This document shows, one piece after another, positions 36,330 through 45,049 of a DNA stretch of 64,000 nucleotides. The DNA lies in contig NZ_JARGER010000048.1 of assembly GCF_029210375.1 (NCBI RefSeq), positions 62,001 to 126,000 on the forward strand. The letters run 5' to 3'. Origin of the DNA: Nocardioides sp. YIM 152315. GTDB lineage: Bacteria; Actinomycetota; Actinomycetes; Propionibacteriales; Nocardioidaceae. The translations under genes and the position numbers were made by a program. A model generated the notes under the pieces. The model was not told where the DNA came from. It ran no database searches and saw only the letters and a list, made by a program, of their open reading frames with translations. Positions within the stretch are counted from its first letter, which is position 1. Every line of letters starts with the position of its first letter.

Positions 36330-36946
36330 CCCTCGGTCTCACCGAGGATCCGGGCGACGATCGGCGCCATCCGCCGCAGCGCCCAGCCGCGGTGGGAGAT
36401 GGCGTCCTTGTCCTCGCGCGACAGCTCGGCCGTGGTCATCCCGGGCCGGTCGTCGGCCTCGAACAGCACGTCGTACCCGAAGCCACCGGCGCCCCGACAC
36501 TCCCGGATCACCCGACCGGGCATGACGCCGGAGGCGCACTCCTCCCCGTCGTGGCCCTCGGCGTGCACGAACGCGACCGCACACATGAAGTGGGCGCAGC
36601 GACGCTCGTCCGGCACGTCGGCGAGCTGGGCGAGCAGCAGCCGGTTGTTGCGGGCATCGTCCTTCGGCGGGCCCGACCACCGGGCCGACAGCACGCCCGG
36701 CATGCCGTTGAGCGCGTCGACGCACAGCCCGCTGTCGTCGGCGAGCGACGGCAGCCCGGTGGCGGCGAACCCGGCTCGCGCCTTGAGCAGCGCGTTGCCC
36801 TCGAACGTCGCCCGGTCCTCGACCGGCTCGTCGTAACCCTCGACGTCGTCGATGCCGAGCACCTCGATGTCGGGAGCGTGCTCGCGGAGGATCCGCGCCA
36901 TCTCCTCGATCTTCTTGCGGTTGCGCGAGGCGAGGAAGACCTTCAC
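36317..36946 (-). CDS. rdgB: Non-canonical purine NTP pyrophosphatase (RdgB/HAM1)
   Basis: 209 residues. The N-terminal VFLASRNRKKIEEM and later TFEGNALLKARAGFAATGLP, SLADDSGLCVDALNGMPGVL and GGFGYDVLFEADDRPGMTTA are the HAM1 motifs. The last part HRGWALRRM also matches. It hydrolyses ITP, dITP and XTP to keep them out of nucleic acids. The start overlaps the rph stop by 4 bases, a common rph-rdgB operon. Confidence 0.95.
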   Translation of the reverse strand: MKVFLASRNRKKIEEMARILREHAPDIEVLGIDDVEGYDEPVEDRATFEGNALLKARAGFAATGLPSLADDSGLCVDALNGMPGVLSARWSGPPKDDARNNRLLLAQLADVPDERRCAHFMCAVAFVHAEGHDGEECASGVMPGRVIRECRGAGGFGYDVLFEADDRPGMTTAELSREDKDAISHRGWALRRMAPIVARILGETEGQTA

Positions 36947-37668
36947 CGCGCCAGCGCCTCCTCCTGGAGCCGCGTCAGGTCGGCGCAGCCCTTCTCGGCG
37001 AGCGCGAGCAGCGCGTCGAGCTCGGACCGGTCGAAGGCCACTCCCTCCGCGGTGCCCTGGACCTCGACGAACTTGCCGTCGCCGGTCATCACGACGTTCA
37101 TGTCGGTCCCGGCGCGGACGTCCTCGACGTAGGGCAGGTCGAGGCGGGGCGCGCCGTCGACGATACCCACGCTGACTGCCGCGACCGAGCCCGTGAGCGG
37201 CTCGCCGGCGAGCGCCCCGGTGGCACGCAGGTGCGCGACGGCGTCCGCCAGCGCGACGTACGCCCCGGTGATCGCGGCGGTGCGGGTGCCGCCGTCGGCC
37301 TGGAGCACGTCGCAGTCGAGCTGGATGGTGTTCTCACCGAGCGCCTTGTAGTCGACGACCGCACGCAGCGAGCGGCCGATCAGTCGGCTGATCTCGTGGG
37401 TGCGGCCGCCGATCCGGCCCTTGACCGACTCCCGCTCCGAGCGGGTGTTGGTGGAGGCGGGGAGCATCGCGTACTCCGCCGTCACCCACCCCAGGCCGGA
37501 GCCCTTCCGCCAGCGCGGGACCCCCTCCGAGGCCGACGCGGCGCAGAGCACCTTGGTGCGGCCGAACTCGACCAGCACGGAGCCGGCGGCGTGGTCGAGC
37601 CAGTGGCGCGTGATCGTGATCGGCCGCAGCTCGTCGTCGGCGCGGCCGTCCTCGCGGGAAGATCTCAT
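36943..37668 (-). CDS. rph: Ribonuclease PH
   Basis: 241 residues. Conserved phosphorolytic exonuclease motifs: FGRTKVLCAAS, RIGGRTHEISRLIGRSLRAV, TIQLDCDVLQADGGTRTAAI and DLPYVEDVRAGTDMNVVMTG. It trims the 3' ends of tRNA precursors with phosphate. ATG 37668 has a tagggt box six bases upstream, so the rph-rdgB message is probably leaderless. Confidence 0.96.
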   Translation of the reverse strand: MRSSREDGRADDELRPITITRHWLDHAAGSVLVEFGRTKVLCAASASEGVPRWRKGSGLGWVTAEYAMLPASTNTRSERESVKGRIGGRTHEISRLIGRSLRAVVDYKALGENTIQLDCDVLQADGGTRTAAITGAYVALADAVAHLRATGALAGEPLTGSVAAVSVGIVDGAPRLDLPYVEDVRAGTDMNVVMTGDGKFVEVQGTAEGVAFDRSELDALLALAEKGCADLTRLQEEALAR

Positions 37669-37687
37669 GGGACAACCCTAGGGCCGC

Positions 37688-38491
37688 TCACTTCACCTCG
37701 GCCCGCAGCACCCGCCAGATGCCGAACGCGAGCGGCAGACCCAGCCAGACGACTCCCGACACGACCAGGTTCGCCCAGTCCTCGCCGGAGCTCGACCACT
37801 CCCAGATCGCGTTCTGCGCCGACTGGAAGTCCAGCCACGGCCGCAGGTCGCCGAACCAGCCGACCAGCTGCGCGCCGAGCTCGAACAGGCCGGGCAGCAC
37901 CCACTTGTAGACGAAGAACACCACGATCGCCGCGGGGGTGTTGAGCAGCAGCGCCGCGAGGGCGAAGCCGCCGAGCATCGCCAGGACCTGCGTGAGGAGG
38001 AACGCCCAGAAGTCGGACCAGCCGAAGGTCCAGTCGGCGCTGCCCTCGATCACGCCGTAGAGCGCGTTGCACACCGCGCCGATCACGATCGACACCGCCA
38101 CGGTGGCCAGCGTCAGGAGCACGCCGACGAGGGCCTTCGCCGCGATGACGAGCGGGCGCCGCGGCTCGAGGGCGAACGTCACCATCGCGGTGCGCTGCGA
38201 CCACTCCGTGGTCAGCACCATGATGCCGAGGACCGGCAGCAGGAACGACGTGAGGAAGGCGGCCACGGCGACGAAGTCGCCGAGGGCGATCGACTCGTCC
38301 TGGGTCGTGACGACCGCGAGCACGATGATCTCGGCGGCCAGCACGATCAGGCCGATGACGGCGAGCAGCCAGAAGCCGGCGCGGGTGTCGTAGGACTTGC
38401 GCAGCTCGACGCGCACCAGACGCCAGAAGGGCGTCGGACTGGTGGAGGAGATGTCGATGGCGTGCCCGAGGTGGTGCGCGTCCGCGACCAT
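37688..38491 (-). CDS. ABC-2-type transporter permease, copy 2
   Basis: 267 residues with six membrane segments. It starts as FWRLVRVELRKSYDTRAGFW and ends in GIWRVLRAEVK, as does its upstream neighbour. The LTTEWSQRTAMVTFALEPRR loop is shared almost word for word with that paralogue. It is the third gene of an ATPase-permease-permease set. Substrate unknown; such sets with a nearby two-component system often export antimicrobial peptides or lipids. Confidence 0.85.
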   Translation of the reverse strand: MVADAHHLGHAIDISSTSPTPFWRLVRVELRKSYDTRAGFWLLAVIGLIVLAAEIIVLAVVTTQDESIALGDFVAVAAFLTSFLLPVLGIMVLTTEWSQRTAMVTFALEPRRPLVIAAKALVGVLLTLATVAVSIVIGAVCNALYGVIEGSADWTFGWSDFWAFLLTQVLAMLGGFALAALLLNTPAAIVVFFVYKWVLPGLFELGAQLVGWFGDLRPWLDFQSAQNAIWEWSSSGEDWANLVVSGVVWLGLPLAFGIWRVLRAEVK

Positions 38492-38492
38492 C

Positions 38493-39302
38493 TCACTTCA
38501 CCTCCGCGCGGAGCACCCGCCAGAGGCCGATCGCGAGCGGGATGACCAGCCAGATGAAGCCGGACACCGCGAACTGGGCCCAGTCCTCGCCGGTCATCGA
38601 CGCGTCGATCAGCGGCGTCTGGGCGTCGGCGAAGTCGATCCACGGCTGCAGGTCCTCGAACCACCCGATCAGGGCGGCGCCGATGCCGAAGATCGTCGGC
38701 AGGACGAACGAGTAGACCATGAACAGCACGATCGCGGCCGGCGAGCTCAGCAACAGGGCCGCGAATGCGAAGCCGGTCAGCATCCCGACGACCTGGAAGA
38801 GCACGAAGGACAGCGTCTGGAGGACGCTGACGTCCCACTCGACCGCGAAGTCGGACAGCGCACCGTAGACCAGGTTGCAGACGAGGGCGAGCACGAGCGC
38901 CACGACCACGGCGACGACCGCCAGGGCGACACCCACCGCCAGCTTGGCGGCGATCACCCGCGGACGCCGCGGCTCGAGCGAGAACGTCACCATCGCGGTG
39001 CGCTGGCTCCACTCGCTGGTGAGCAGCAGGATGCCGATGACCGGCAGCAGGAGCGCGATCGAGAAGTTCGTCGACGTCAGGAAGTCGTTGTAGGTCAGCT
39101 CGAGGTCCTGGGCGACCGCCACGATGAGCTGGATGACCATCACCAGCCCGGTCAGGGCGGCGGTGGAGATCAGGAGCCAGGAGCCCGCGCGGGTGTCCCA
39201 CGTCTTGCGCAGTTCCGTCGTGACGAGGCGGGAGAACGGCGTCGGTGCGGTGCCCGAGACGTCGAGCGTCGGCACGGAGGCAGCGGCGGTCGGGGTGCTC
39301 AT
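38493..39302 (-). CDS. ABC-2-type transporter permease, copy 1
   Basis: 269 residues, six membrane segments. It is a clear tandem paralogue of the next gene: same length, same TPFSRLVTTELRKTWDTRAG start, LLTSEWSQRTAMVTFSLEPR loop and GLWRVLRAEVK end. It overlaps the ATPase stop by 4 bases. Together the pair could form a heterodimeric channel. Confidence 0.87.
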   Translation of the reverse strand: MSTPTAAASVPTLDVSGTAPTPFSRLVTTELRKTWDTRAGSWLLISTAALTGLVMVIQLIVAVAQDLELTYNDFLTSTNFSIALLLPVIGILLLTSEWSQRTAMVTFSLEPRRPRVIAAKLAVGVALAVVAVVVALVLALVCNLVYGALSDFAVEWDVSVLQTLSFVLFQVVGMLTGFAFAALLLSSPAAIVLFMVYSFVLPTIFGIGAALIGWFEDLQPWIDFADAQTPLIDASMTGEDWAQFAVSGFIWLVIPLAIGLWRVLRAEVK

Positions 39303-40201
39303 ACGACGGCCTCGCGCTGGGTCTCGGCGGTGAGCGCGAGGAAGAGGTCCTCGAGCCCGCCCTCGGCGGCGCGCAGGTCGGTCAGCACGATGGCGTTCTC
39401 GGCGGCGACCCGGCCGACGTCGACGGTCGCGGCGTCCACCCGCAGACCCTCACCCGCGCCGGTGACGGCGATGCCCTTCGCGGCCAGCGCGTCGGCGAGG
39501 ACCTGGTTGTCCAGCGCGGTGACGAGCGTCGAGGCCGTCGTGGCGTCGCCGGCGAGCAGCGTCTTCTTGTCGCCCTGGGCGACGATCCGGCCGTTGCCGA
39601 TGAGGATCATCTCGTCGGCGATCTGCTCGACCTCGTGCAGGAGGTGGCTGGAGAGCAGGACGGTCCCACCGCGCTCGGCGTACCCCTTGAGCAGGCCGCG
39701 CATCCACCGGATGCCGGCCGGGTCGAGGCCGTTGGCGGGCTCGTCGAGGATCAGCACGGACGGGTCGCCGAGCAGCGCGTGGGCGATGCCGAGGCGCTGC
39801 TTCATCCCGAGCGAGTAGTTGCGCAGCCTCCGCTTCGCCTCACCCGAGGTGAGCGAGACCATCTCGAGCATCTCGTCGACGCGCGAGGACGGCAGGCCCA
39901 TCGTGCGGGCGCCGATCTCGAGGACCTCGCGACCGGTGCGACCGCCGTGCTGGGCGGAGGCATCGAGCAGCACGCCGACGTGGCGGCCGGGGTTCGGGAT
40001 GTGCTGGTAGAGGTGGCCGCCGATCGTCGCGCGGCCCGACGTCGGCGGCGTGAGCCCGACCATGACGCGCATCGTGGTCGTCTTGCCGGCGCCGTTCGGA
40101 CCGAGGAAGCCGGTCACCCTCCCGGGCTGGCAGACGAAGCTGACGTTGTCCACCGCGGTGAAGCTGCCGTACTTCCGCGTGAGTCCTTCAACCGTGATCA
40201 T
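39299..40201 (-). CDS. ABC transporter ATPase
   Basis: 300 residues from ATG 40201. Walker A FLGPNGAGKTTTMRVMVGL, signature NYSLGMKQRLGIAHALLG and Walker B VLILDEPANGLDPAGIRWM. The C-terminal 80 residues are the usual extension of BcrA/DrrA-type exporter ATPases. It drives the two downstream permeases. The divergent histidine kinase/response regulator pair starts 129 bases away and is the likely regulator. Confidence 0.92.
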   Translation of the reverse strand: MITVEGLTRKYGSFTAVDNVSFVCQPGRVTGFLGPNGAGKTTTMRVMVGLTPPTSGRATIGGHLYQHIPNPGRHVGVLLDASAQHGGRTGREVLEIGARTMGLPSSRVDEMLEMVSLTSGEAKRRLRNYSLGMKQRLGIAHALLGDPSVLILDEPANGLDPAGIRWMRGLLKGYAERGGTVLLSSHLLHEVEQIADEMILIGNGRIVAQGDKKTLLAGDATTASTLVTALDNQVLADALAAKGIAVTGAGEGLRVDAATVDVGRVAAENAIVLTDLRAAEGGLEDLFLALTAETQREAVV

Positions 40202-40329
40202 GGCGTCAGCCTGCCGCACGCCGACGGCCGGCGCATCGTCCCAGCGGCGCGTCGGCGATGACGAAAGTAGGGGGTCGGCGCCGCCCCGGGGCGACCCCGG
40301 TCCCGACCGATGGCTCCTAGAGTGACCGC

Positions 40330-41493
40330 GTGGACCGACCCACCCCCGAGGAGTACCAGCCGCCGCTGCGGCTGTGGAGCCACGTCTGGCGGGTCCTCCT
40401 CATGCTGGTGATGAGCGCGGTCGTGTGGCTGCCGGTGGCGGAGCACCAGGGCCACGTCTACGGGTGGTGGTGCTTCCTCGATGTCCTGCTGGGCGCCGCG
40501 GCGTACGTCGTCGTCTTCTTCCGGCGCCGCCATCCCCTGGCCATCGCGTCGGCCCTCGCCGTCGTCGGCGCGGTCTCGGGGGTGGCGGCGGGGCCCGCGA
40601 CGCTGGCCGCCGTGTCCCTCGCCACCCGACGGCGATGGCGCGAGATCGCCCTGGTCGGTTCACTGAACTTCGCGTCGGCCCAACTCTTCTCGACCCTGAC
40701 CAACCCCGCGGACGACCCGACGTGGCTGATGGTGGCCGCGAACGCCATCGCCACCGGCGCGATGCTCGGTTGGGGCATGTACATCGGGTCGCGCCGTGAG
40801 CTGATCTGGACGCTGCGCAACCGGGCCGAGCGCGCCGAGGAGGAGCAGGAGCTGCGGGTCGCGCAGGCACGCAGCAACGAGAAGGCCCGGATCGCCCGCG
40901 AGATGCACGACGTGCTCGCACACCGGATCTCGCAGATCTCGATGCACGCGGGGGCCCTCGCCTACCGGGAGGACCTCAGCGCCGAGGAGACGCGCGCCAG
41001 TGCGTCGGTGATCCGAGACCGTGCGCACGAGGCGTTGACGGACCTCCGCGACGTGCTCGGCGTGCTCCGCGACGACAGCGGCGAGCGCCGCAGCGCCCCG
41101 CAGCCGACGTACGCCGATCTCGCCTGCCTGGTCGCGGAGGCCCGGGAGGCCGGCATGCGGATCGAGCTGGAGGACCTGGTCGCGGACGGACCCGGCTCCA
41201 CGATGCCCGACGCGGCCGGGCGCACGGTCTACCGGATCGTCCAGGAGGGCATGACCAACGCCCGCAAGCACGCGCCCGGCGCGCTCCTGACCGTCCGCAT
41301 CACCGGCTCGCCCGCCGACGGGGTCGACGTGCTGCTGCGCAACCCGCTGGGCTTCGGCCCGACCCACACGCCGGGCTCGGGACTCGGACTGATCGGGCTG
41401 ACCGAGCGGGCCGAGCTGCGTGGTGGGCGGTTGGAGGCCGGGCGCGACGGTTCGACGTTCGTGCTGCACGGATGGATACCCTGGGGCTCGTGA
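40330..41493 (+). CDS. NarL-type sensor histidine kinase
   Basis: 387 residues. Four or five membrane helices lie in residues 20-145. A HisKA_3 dimerisation segment (KARIAREMHDVLAHRISQIS with the phospho-His) follows near residue 190. The ATPase domain has YRIVQEGMTNARKHAPGA and GSGLGLIGLTERAELRGGRL. It pairs with the next gene. GTG 40330 follows a tagagt box by six bases. Its divergent neighbour is an ABC exporter, suggesting a sense-and-export module. Confidence 0.92.
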   Translation: MDRPTPEEYQPPLRLWSHVWRVLLMLVMSAVVWLPVAEHQGHVYGWWCFLDVLLGAAAYVVVFFRRRHPLAIASALAVVGAVSGVAAGPATLAAVSLATRRRWREIALVGSLNFASAQLFSTLTNPADDPTWLMVAANAIATGAMLGWGMYIGSRRELIWTLRNRAERAEEEQELRVAQARSNEKARIAREMHDVLAHRISQISMHAGALAYREDLSAEETRASASVIRDRAHEALTDLRDVLGVLRDDSGERRSAPQPTYADLACLVAEAREAGMRIELEDLVADGPGSTMPDAAGRTVYRIVQEGMTNARKHAPGALLTVRITGSPADGVDVLLRNPLGFGPTHTPGSGLGLIGLTERAELRGGRLEAGRDGSTFVLHGWIPWGS

Positions 41494-42167
41494 CGGGCAC
41501 GACGAGGGTCCTCGTGGTCGACGACGACCCGCTGGTGCGCTCGGCGCTCGGGCTGATGCTCGGCGGCCAGGGCGATCTCGAGGTCGTCGGCGAGGCGGCG
41601 GACGGGCACGAGGGCCTGCGCCTGGCGCGGGACCTGCGGCCGGACGTCGTGCTCATGGACATCCGGATGCCACGGCTCGACGGCCTCGCCGCCACGCGCG
41701 AGCTGCACGCCCGGCCCGACCCGCCCCGCGTCATCGTGCTCACGACGTTCGACGCCGACGAGCACGTCGTCGAGGCGCTCGCCGCCGGCGCCGACGGCTT
41801 CCTGCTCAAGGACACACCGCCGCCGGAGATCGTGGCCGCGATCCACAAGGTCGTCGGCGACGAGCCGATGCTGTCGCCGTCCGCCACGCGCACGCTGATC
41901 CGTCGGCTGCGCGACGAGCCGGAGGACACCGCCAGCGCCGCCGCCGCCCGAGCCGCCGACGCCGAGGCCCGGCTGGCGCTGCTCACCGACCGCGAGCGAG
42001 ACGTCGCCCTGGCGGTCGGCAAGGGGCTCAGCAACGCCGAGATCGCCCGCACGCTGCACCTCTCCGTGCCGACGGTGAAGGCGCACGTGTCCCGGTTGTT
42101 CGACAAGCTCCAGGTCACCAACCGCGTCCAGATCGCCATCTGTGTCCACGACGCGGGACTCAGCTGA
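41490..42167 (+). CDS. NarL/LuxR-family response regulator
   Basis: 225 residues. The receiver has DDD near the N-terminus and the phospho-Asp in RPDVVLMDIRMPRLDGL; the Lys is in GFLLKDTPPPEIV. The LuxR helix-turn-helix is LTDRERDVALAVGKGLSNAE then IARTLHLSVPTVKAHVSRLF. GTG 41490 gives the typical 4-base GTGA overlap with the kinase stop, showing coupling; ATG 41472 is possible. Confidence 0.93.
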   Translation: MTGTTRVLVVDDDPLVRSALGLMLGGQGDLEVVGEAADGHEGLRLARDLRPDVVLMDIRMPRLDGLAATRELHARPDPPRVIVLTTFDADEHVVEALAAGADGFLLKDTPPPEIVAAIHKVVGDEPMLSPSATRTLIRRLRDEPEDTASAAAARAADAEARLALLTDRERDVALAVGKGLSNAEIARTLHLSVPTVKAHVSRLFDKLQVTNRVQIAICVHDAGLS

Positions 42168-42215
42168 GGGCCCTGGGACTGAGCTCGCGAAGTCCAGACC
42201 CACCGCGCGCCGTCT

Positions 42216-42259
42216 CGGTGGTTGAGGAAGGCGCCCCGGCGCCTGTCTCGAAACCACCG
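42216..42259 (+). repeat. Dispersed palindromic repeat, copy A
   Basis: Begins cggtggttgaggaaggcgc and ends gcgcctgtctcgaaaccacc. A 7-bp outer stem (ggtggtt/aaccacc), an internal loop and a 6-bp inner stem (aggcgc/gcgcct) close on a 4-base loop. It differs from the copy at 48192-48234 only in that loop. It lies between convergent genes. Confidence 0.85.
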
Positions 42260-42275
42260 CAGTTGACCGGGTTTC

Positions 42276-42325
42276 GGTGGTTTCGAGCGTCGGTTGCTAG
42301 CGCAACCTCATCAATCGCCGACGCT
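42276..42325 (-). repeat. Dispersed palindromic repeat, copy B, inverted and degenerate
   Basis: Reads ggtggtttcgagcgtcggtt, then gctagcgcaacctcatcaat. The ends match copy A in reverse orientation (ctcgaaaccacc and a decayed ggttgagg). It has its own stems gagcgtcgg/ccgacgctc and ggttgc/gcaacc around tagc. It ends beside the stop of the convergent MBL gene. Confidence 0.65.
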
Positions 42326-42326
42326 C

Positions 42327-43082
42327 TCAGATCTCGTAGACCGCCCCCGGTCGCGCGAGGTCGAGCGGCCCGGCGTACGTCGTGCGCGCCTCGGCCAGCG
42401 CGTCCTGCGGGTCGTACCACGGCGGGATGTGGGTGAGGACGAGACGCTTGGCGCCGGCGCGCGTGGCGGCGGCTCCGCCGTCGGCGCCGGTGAGGTGCAG
42501 GTCGGGCGGGACCGGCTCACCGGTGCGGAACGACGCCTCGGCCAGGAAGAGGTCGACGTCGCGGGCCAGGTCGTCGAGCACCGGCGTCGGGCCGGTGTCA
42601 CCGGTGTAGGCGAGCGTCCCTCCACCGTCCGAGACGCGGAGCCCGTAGGCCGACACCGGGTGGGCGACCGGCACCGGCGTGACCGCGAAGGGTCCGATCC
42701 GCACCGGAACGTCCCACGCGCGGAAGTCGAACTCCGCCGTCATCCCGGGATCGGCCGGGAGGTCGTAGGCCCGGGCCATCCGCTCGGCGGTGCCGGCCGG
42801 TCCCCAGACCGGGATCCGCGGCTGGGCGCCGGCCGGGTGGTACTTGCGCATCACGTAGTAGCCGCACAGGTCGAGGCAGTGATCGGCGTGCAGGTGGCTG
42901 AGCAGGACGGCGTCGATCGCGAGCGGGTCGGCGTACCGGTGCAGCGCCCCGAGCGCGCCGTTGCCGAGGTCGAGCAGTAACCGCCAGGTGCGGCCCTCGT
43001 GCTCCTGCTCCAGCAGGTAGCAGCTCGCGGGCGAGTCCGGGCCGGGGTAGGAGCCGGAGCACCCGATGACGGTGAGCCTCAT
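42327..43082 (-). CDS. MBL-fold metallo-hydrolase (RNase Z-like)
   Basis: 251 residues. The metal site is LLSHLHADHCLDLCGYYVMR; other ligands are VPVAHPVSAYGLRV, YTGDTGPTPVLDDLARDVDL and VLTHIPPWYDP. Its start GCSGSYPGPDSPASCYLLE resembles the CPDase/RNase Z-like branch that hydrolyses cyclic nucleotides or tRNA 3' ends; the substrate is open. The ATG overlaps the murI stop by 4 bases, so the two are co-translated. Confidence 0.9.
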   Translation of the reverse strand: MRLTVIGCSGSYPGPDSPASCYLLEQEHEGRTWRLLLDLGNGALGALHRYADPLAIDAVLLSHLHADHCLDLCGYYVMRKYHPAGAQPRIPVWGPAGTAERMARAYDLPADPGMTAEFDFRAWDVPVRIGPFAVTPVPVAHPVSAYGLRVSDGGGTLAYTGDTGPTPVLDDLARDVDLFLAEASFRTGEPVPPDLHLTGADGGAAATRAGAKRLVLTHIPPWYDPQDALAEARTTYAGPLDLARPGAVYEI

Positions 43083-43939
43083 GCGAGGCCTCCGACGTAC
43101 TGCGACGCCGCGACCATCTCCGGGCCGAGGAAGCGGCGGCCGATCGACTCGAACTCGCCCGGCGAGCCGGTGGTGAGGAACGTGTACGCCGGGTCGCCGC
43201 CGGGCCGCATCAGGTCGGTGGCGACGAGCATCTTGTAGACGTCCTTGGCGCACTCCTCGGCGCTGCTGACGAGCGTCACGTTGTCGCCCATCACGTAGGA
43301 GATCACGCCGGTGAGCAGCGGGTAGTGGGTGCAGCCGAGGATCACCGTGTCGACGCCGGCGGACGTGAGCGGGTCGAGGTACTCGTGGGCCACCGCGATC
43401 AGCTCGTCGCCGCCGGTGACCCCGGCCTCGACGAAGTCGACGAACCGCGGACACGGCCGGGTGACGAGCTCCACGTGCGGGGCGGCGGCGAACGCGTCGT
43501 CGTACGCCATCGACTCGGCCGTCGCGTGGGTGCAGATCACGCCGATCCGGCCGGTGCGGCTGGCCGCGACGGCACGTCGGGTGGCCGGCAGGATCACCTC
43601 GATGACGGGTACGTCGTACCGCTCGCGCGCGTCACGGAGCATCGCCGCGCTGGCGGAGTTGCAGGCGATGACCAGCGCCTTCACGCCGAGTGAGACCAGG
43701 TGGTCGAGGCACTCGAGTGCGTACTCGCGGACCTCGCTGATCGGCTTGGGACCGTAGGGCTGCCGGGCCGTGTCGCCGACGTAGACGATCGACTCGTGCG
43801 GGAGCTGGTCGATCACCGAGCGCGCGACGGTGAGGCCGCCGAAGCCGGAGTCGAAGATGCCGATGGGGGCATCCCGGCGCGGCAGGGCGTCTGCGAGTCG
43901 CTGGCGCGCCTCGACGTCGGCGTGGGTCAGGTCGTGCAC
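43079..43939 (-). CDS. murI: Glutamate racemase
   Basis: 286 residues. Catalytic cysteines are in LVIACNSASAAML and VILGCTHYPLL; the start IGIFDSGFGGLTVARSVIDQ is diagnostic. It makes D-glutamate for peptidoglycan. GTG 43939 follows a tagcct box by seven bases; the longer open frame upstream runs antisense to the phosphodiesterase gene. It is followed by the coupled MBL gene. Confidence 0.95.
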   Translation of the reverse strand: MHDLTHADVEARQRLADALPRRDAPIGIFDSGFGGLTVARSVIDQLPHESIVYVGDTARQPYGPKPISEVREYALECLDHLVSLGVKALVIACNSASAAMLRDARERYDVPVIEVILPATRRAVAASRTGRIGVICTHATAESMAYDDAFAAAPHVELVTRPCPRFVDFVEAGVTGGDELIAVAHEYLDPLTSAGVDTVILGCTHYPLLTGVISYVMGDNVTLVSSAEECAKDVYKMLVATDLMRPGGDPAYTFLTTGSPGEFESIGRRFLGPEMVAASQYVGGLA

Positions 43940-44041
43940 GCACGCAAGGCTAGAGCGTCGGACCCCCGGCGCGGCGCGGCACGCGACCGACGTCACGCGG
44001 AGACGCGGGTCACGGCGCGCGGAGCAGGTAGCGTCACCGCC

Positions 44042-45046
44042 ATGGCTCGTCGCTCCCTCCTCCTCCCCTCGTGCGCCCTGGTGGCGGCACTGCTCGCACC
44101 CGTCGGCGCCACGCACGCGGCGCCAGATCGTGGTGAGCCGGCCTCGGGCGCCCGCGTGCTCGCGATCTCCGTCGACGGCCTGAACCCGACCGCGATCAAG
44201 CGGCTCGGTGAGGACGGGACGCCGACGTTCCACCGGCTGCTGACGGAGGGCGCCGCCACGCTCAACGCCCGCACCGAGCGGGAGCAGAACGTCACCCTGC
44301 CCAACCACACCTCGATGCTGACCGGCCGCCGCATCGACGCGCGCCGCGGCGGCCACGGCGTCACCTGGGACGACGACCGGCCGTTCATGACCGTGCAGCG
44401 GGCCGCCCGGCACCCGGTCGGGTCGGTGTTCAGCGTCGTGGACGGCTCCGGTGGCGAGAGCGCGCTCTTCAGCACCAAGGAGAAGTTCCGGCTCTACGAG
44501 CGGTCGTGGTCGGGGGGCATCGACCGCGCCGAATACGACGTGAAGCAGCGGCGTCTGGTGCGCACGGCGGTCGCGGACCTGGTCGACAACGACCGGCCGT
44601 TCACCTTCCTGCACGTGTCGCTCCCCGACCGGTTCGGGCACGCGTACGGCGGGCTGTCACGCCAGTACCTCTCCGCCGTCCGCAAGACCGACCGGCAGCT
44701 CGGCACCGTGCTCGACACGATCGAGGCCAACCCGACCCTCGACGAGCACCTGACCGTGATCCTCACCGCCGACCACGGCTTCGTGCCGGGTCGCAGGACG
44801 CACACGCCCCGCGTGCTCGCCGACTTCCGCGTCCCGTTCCTGGTCTGGGGCGCCGGCGTGCAGCCCGGCGACCTCTACGCGCTCAACCCCGACTACCGGA
44901 ACCCTCGGAAGACGCACCCGGGGTACGCCGCGGCGCGGCAGCCGGTCCGCAACGGCGACCTCGCCAACCTCGCGCTCGACCTGCTCGGCCTCGACGCCGT
45001 CCCGGGCAGCGAGCTGAACGCCGACCAGGACCTCGACGTCAGCTGA
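44042..45046 (+). CDS. Secreted alkaline phosphatase-superfamily nucleotide pyrophosphatase/phosphodiesterase
   Basis: 334 residues. A signal peptide (ARRSLLLPSCALVAALLAPV) is followed by the metal-dependent phosphodiesterase core: VLAISVDGLNP, NVTLPNHTSMLTGRR with the nucleophile Thr, LPDRFGHAYGG and VILTADHGFVPG. It would hydrolyse nucleotide or phosphodiester substrates outside the cell. ATG 44042 is set by tagcgt seven bases upstream. The 3' end is only 3 bases from the convergent cysM stop. Confidence 0.87.
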   Translation: MARRSLLLPSCALVAALLAPVGATHAAPDRGEPASGARVLAISVDGLNPTAIKRLGEDGTPTFHRLLTEGAATLNARTEREQNVTLPNHTSMLTGRRIDARRGGHGVTWDDDRPFMTVQRAARHPVGSVFSVVDGSGGESALFSTKEKFRLYERSWSGGIDRAEYDVKQRRLVRTAVADLVDNDRPFTFLHVSLPDRFGHAYGGLSRQYLSAVRKTDRQLGTVLDTIEANPTLDEHLTVILTADHGFVPGRRTHTPRVLADFRVPFLVWGAGVQPGDLYALNPDYRNPRKTHPGYAAARQPVRNGDLANLALDLLGLDAVPGSELNADQDLDVS

Positions 45047-45049
45047 CGC

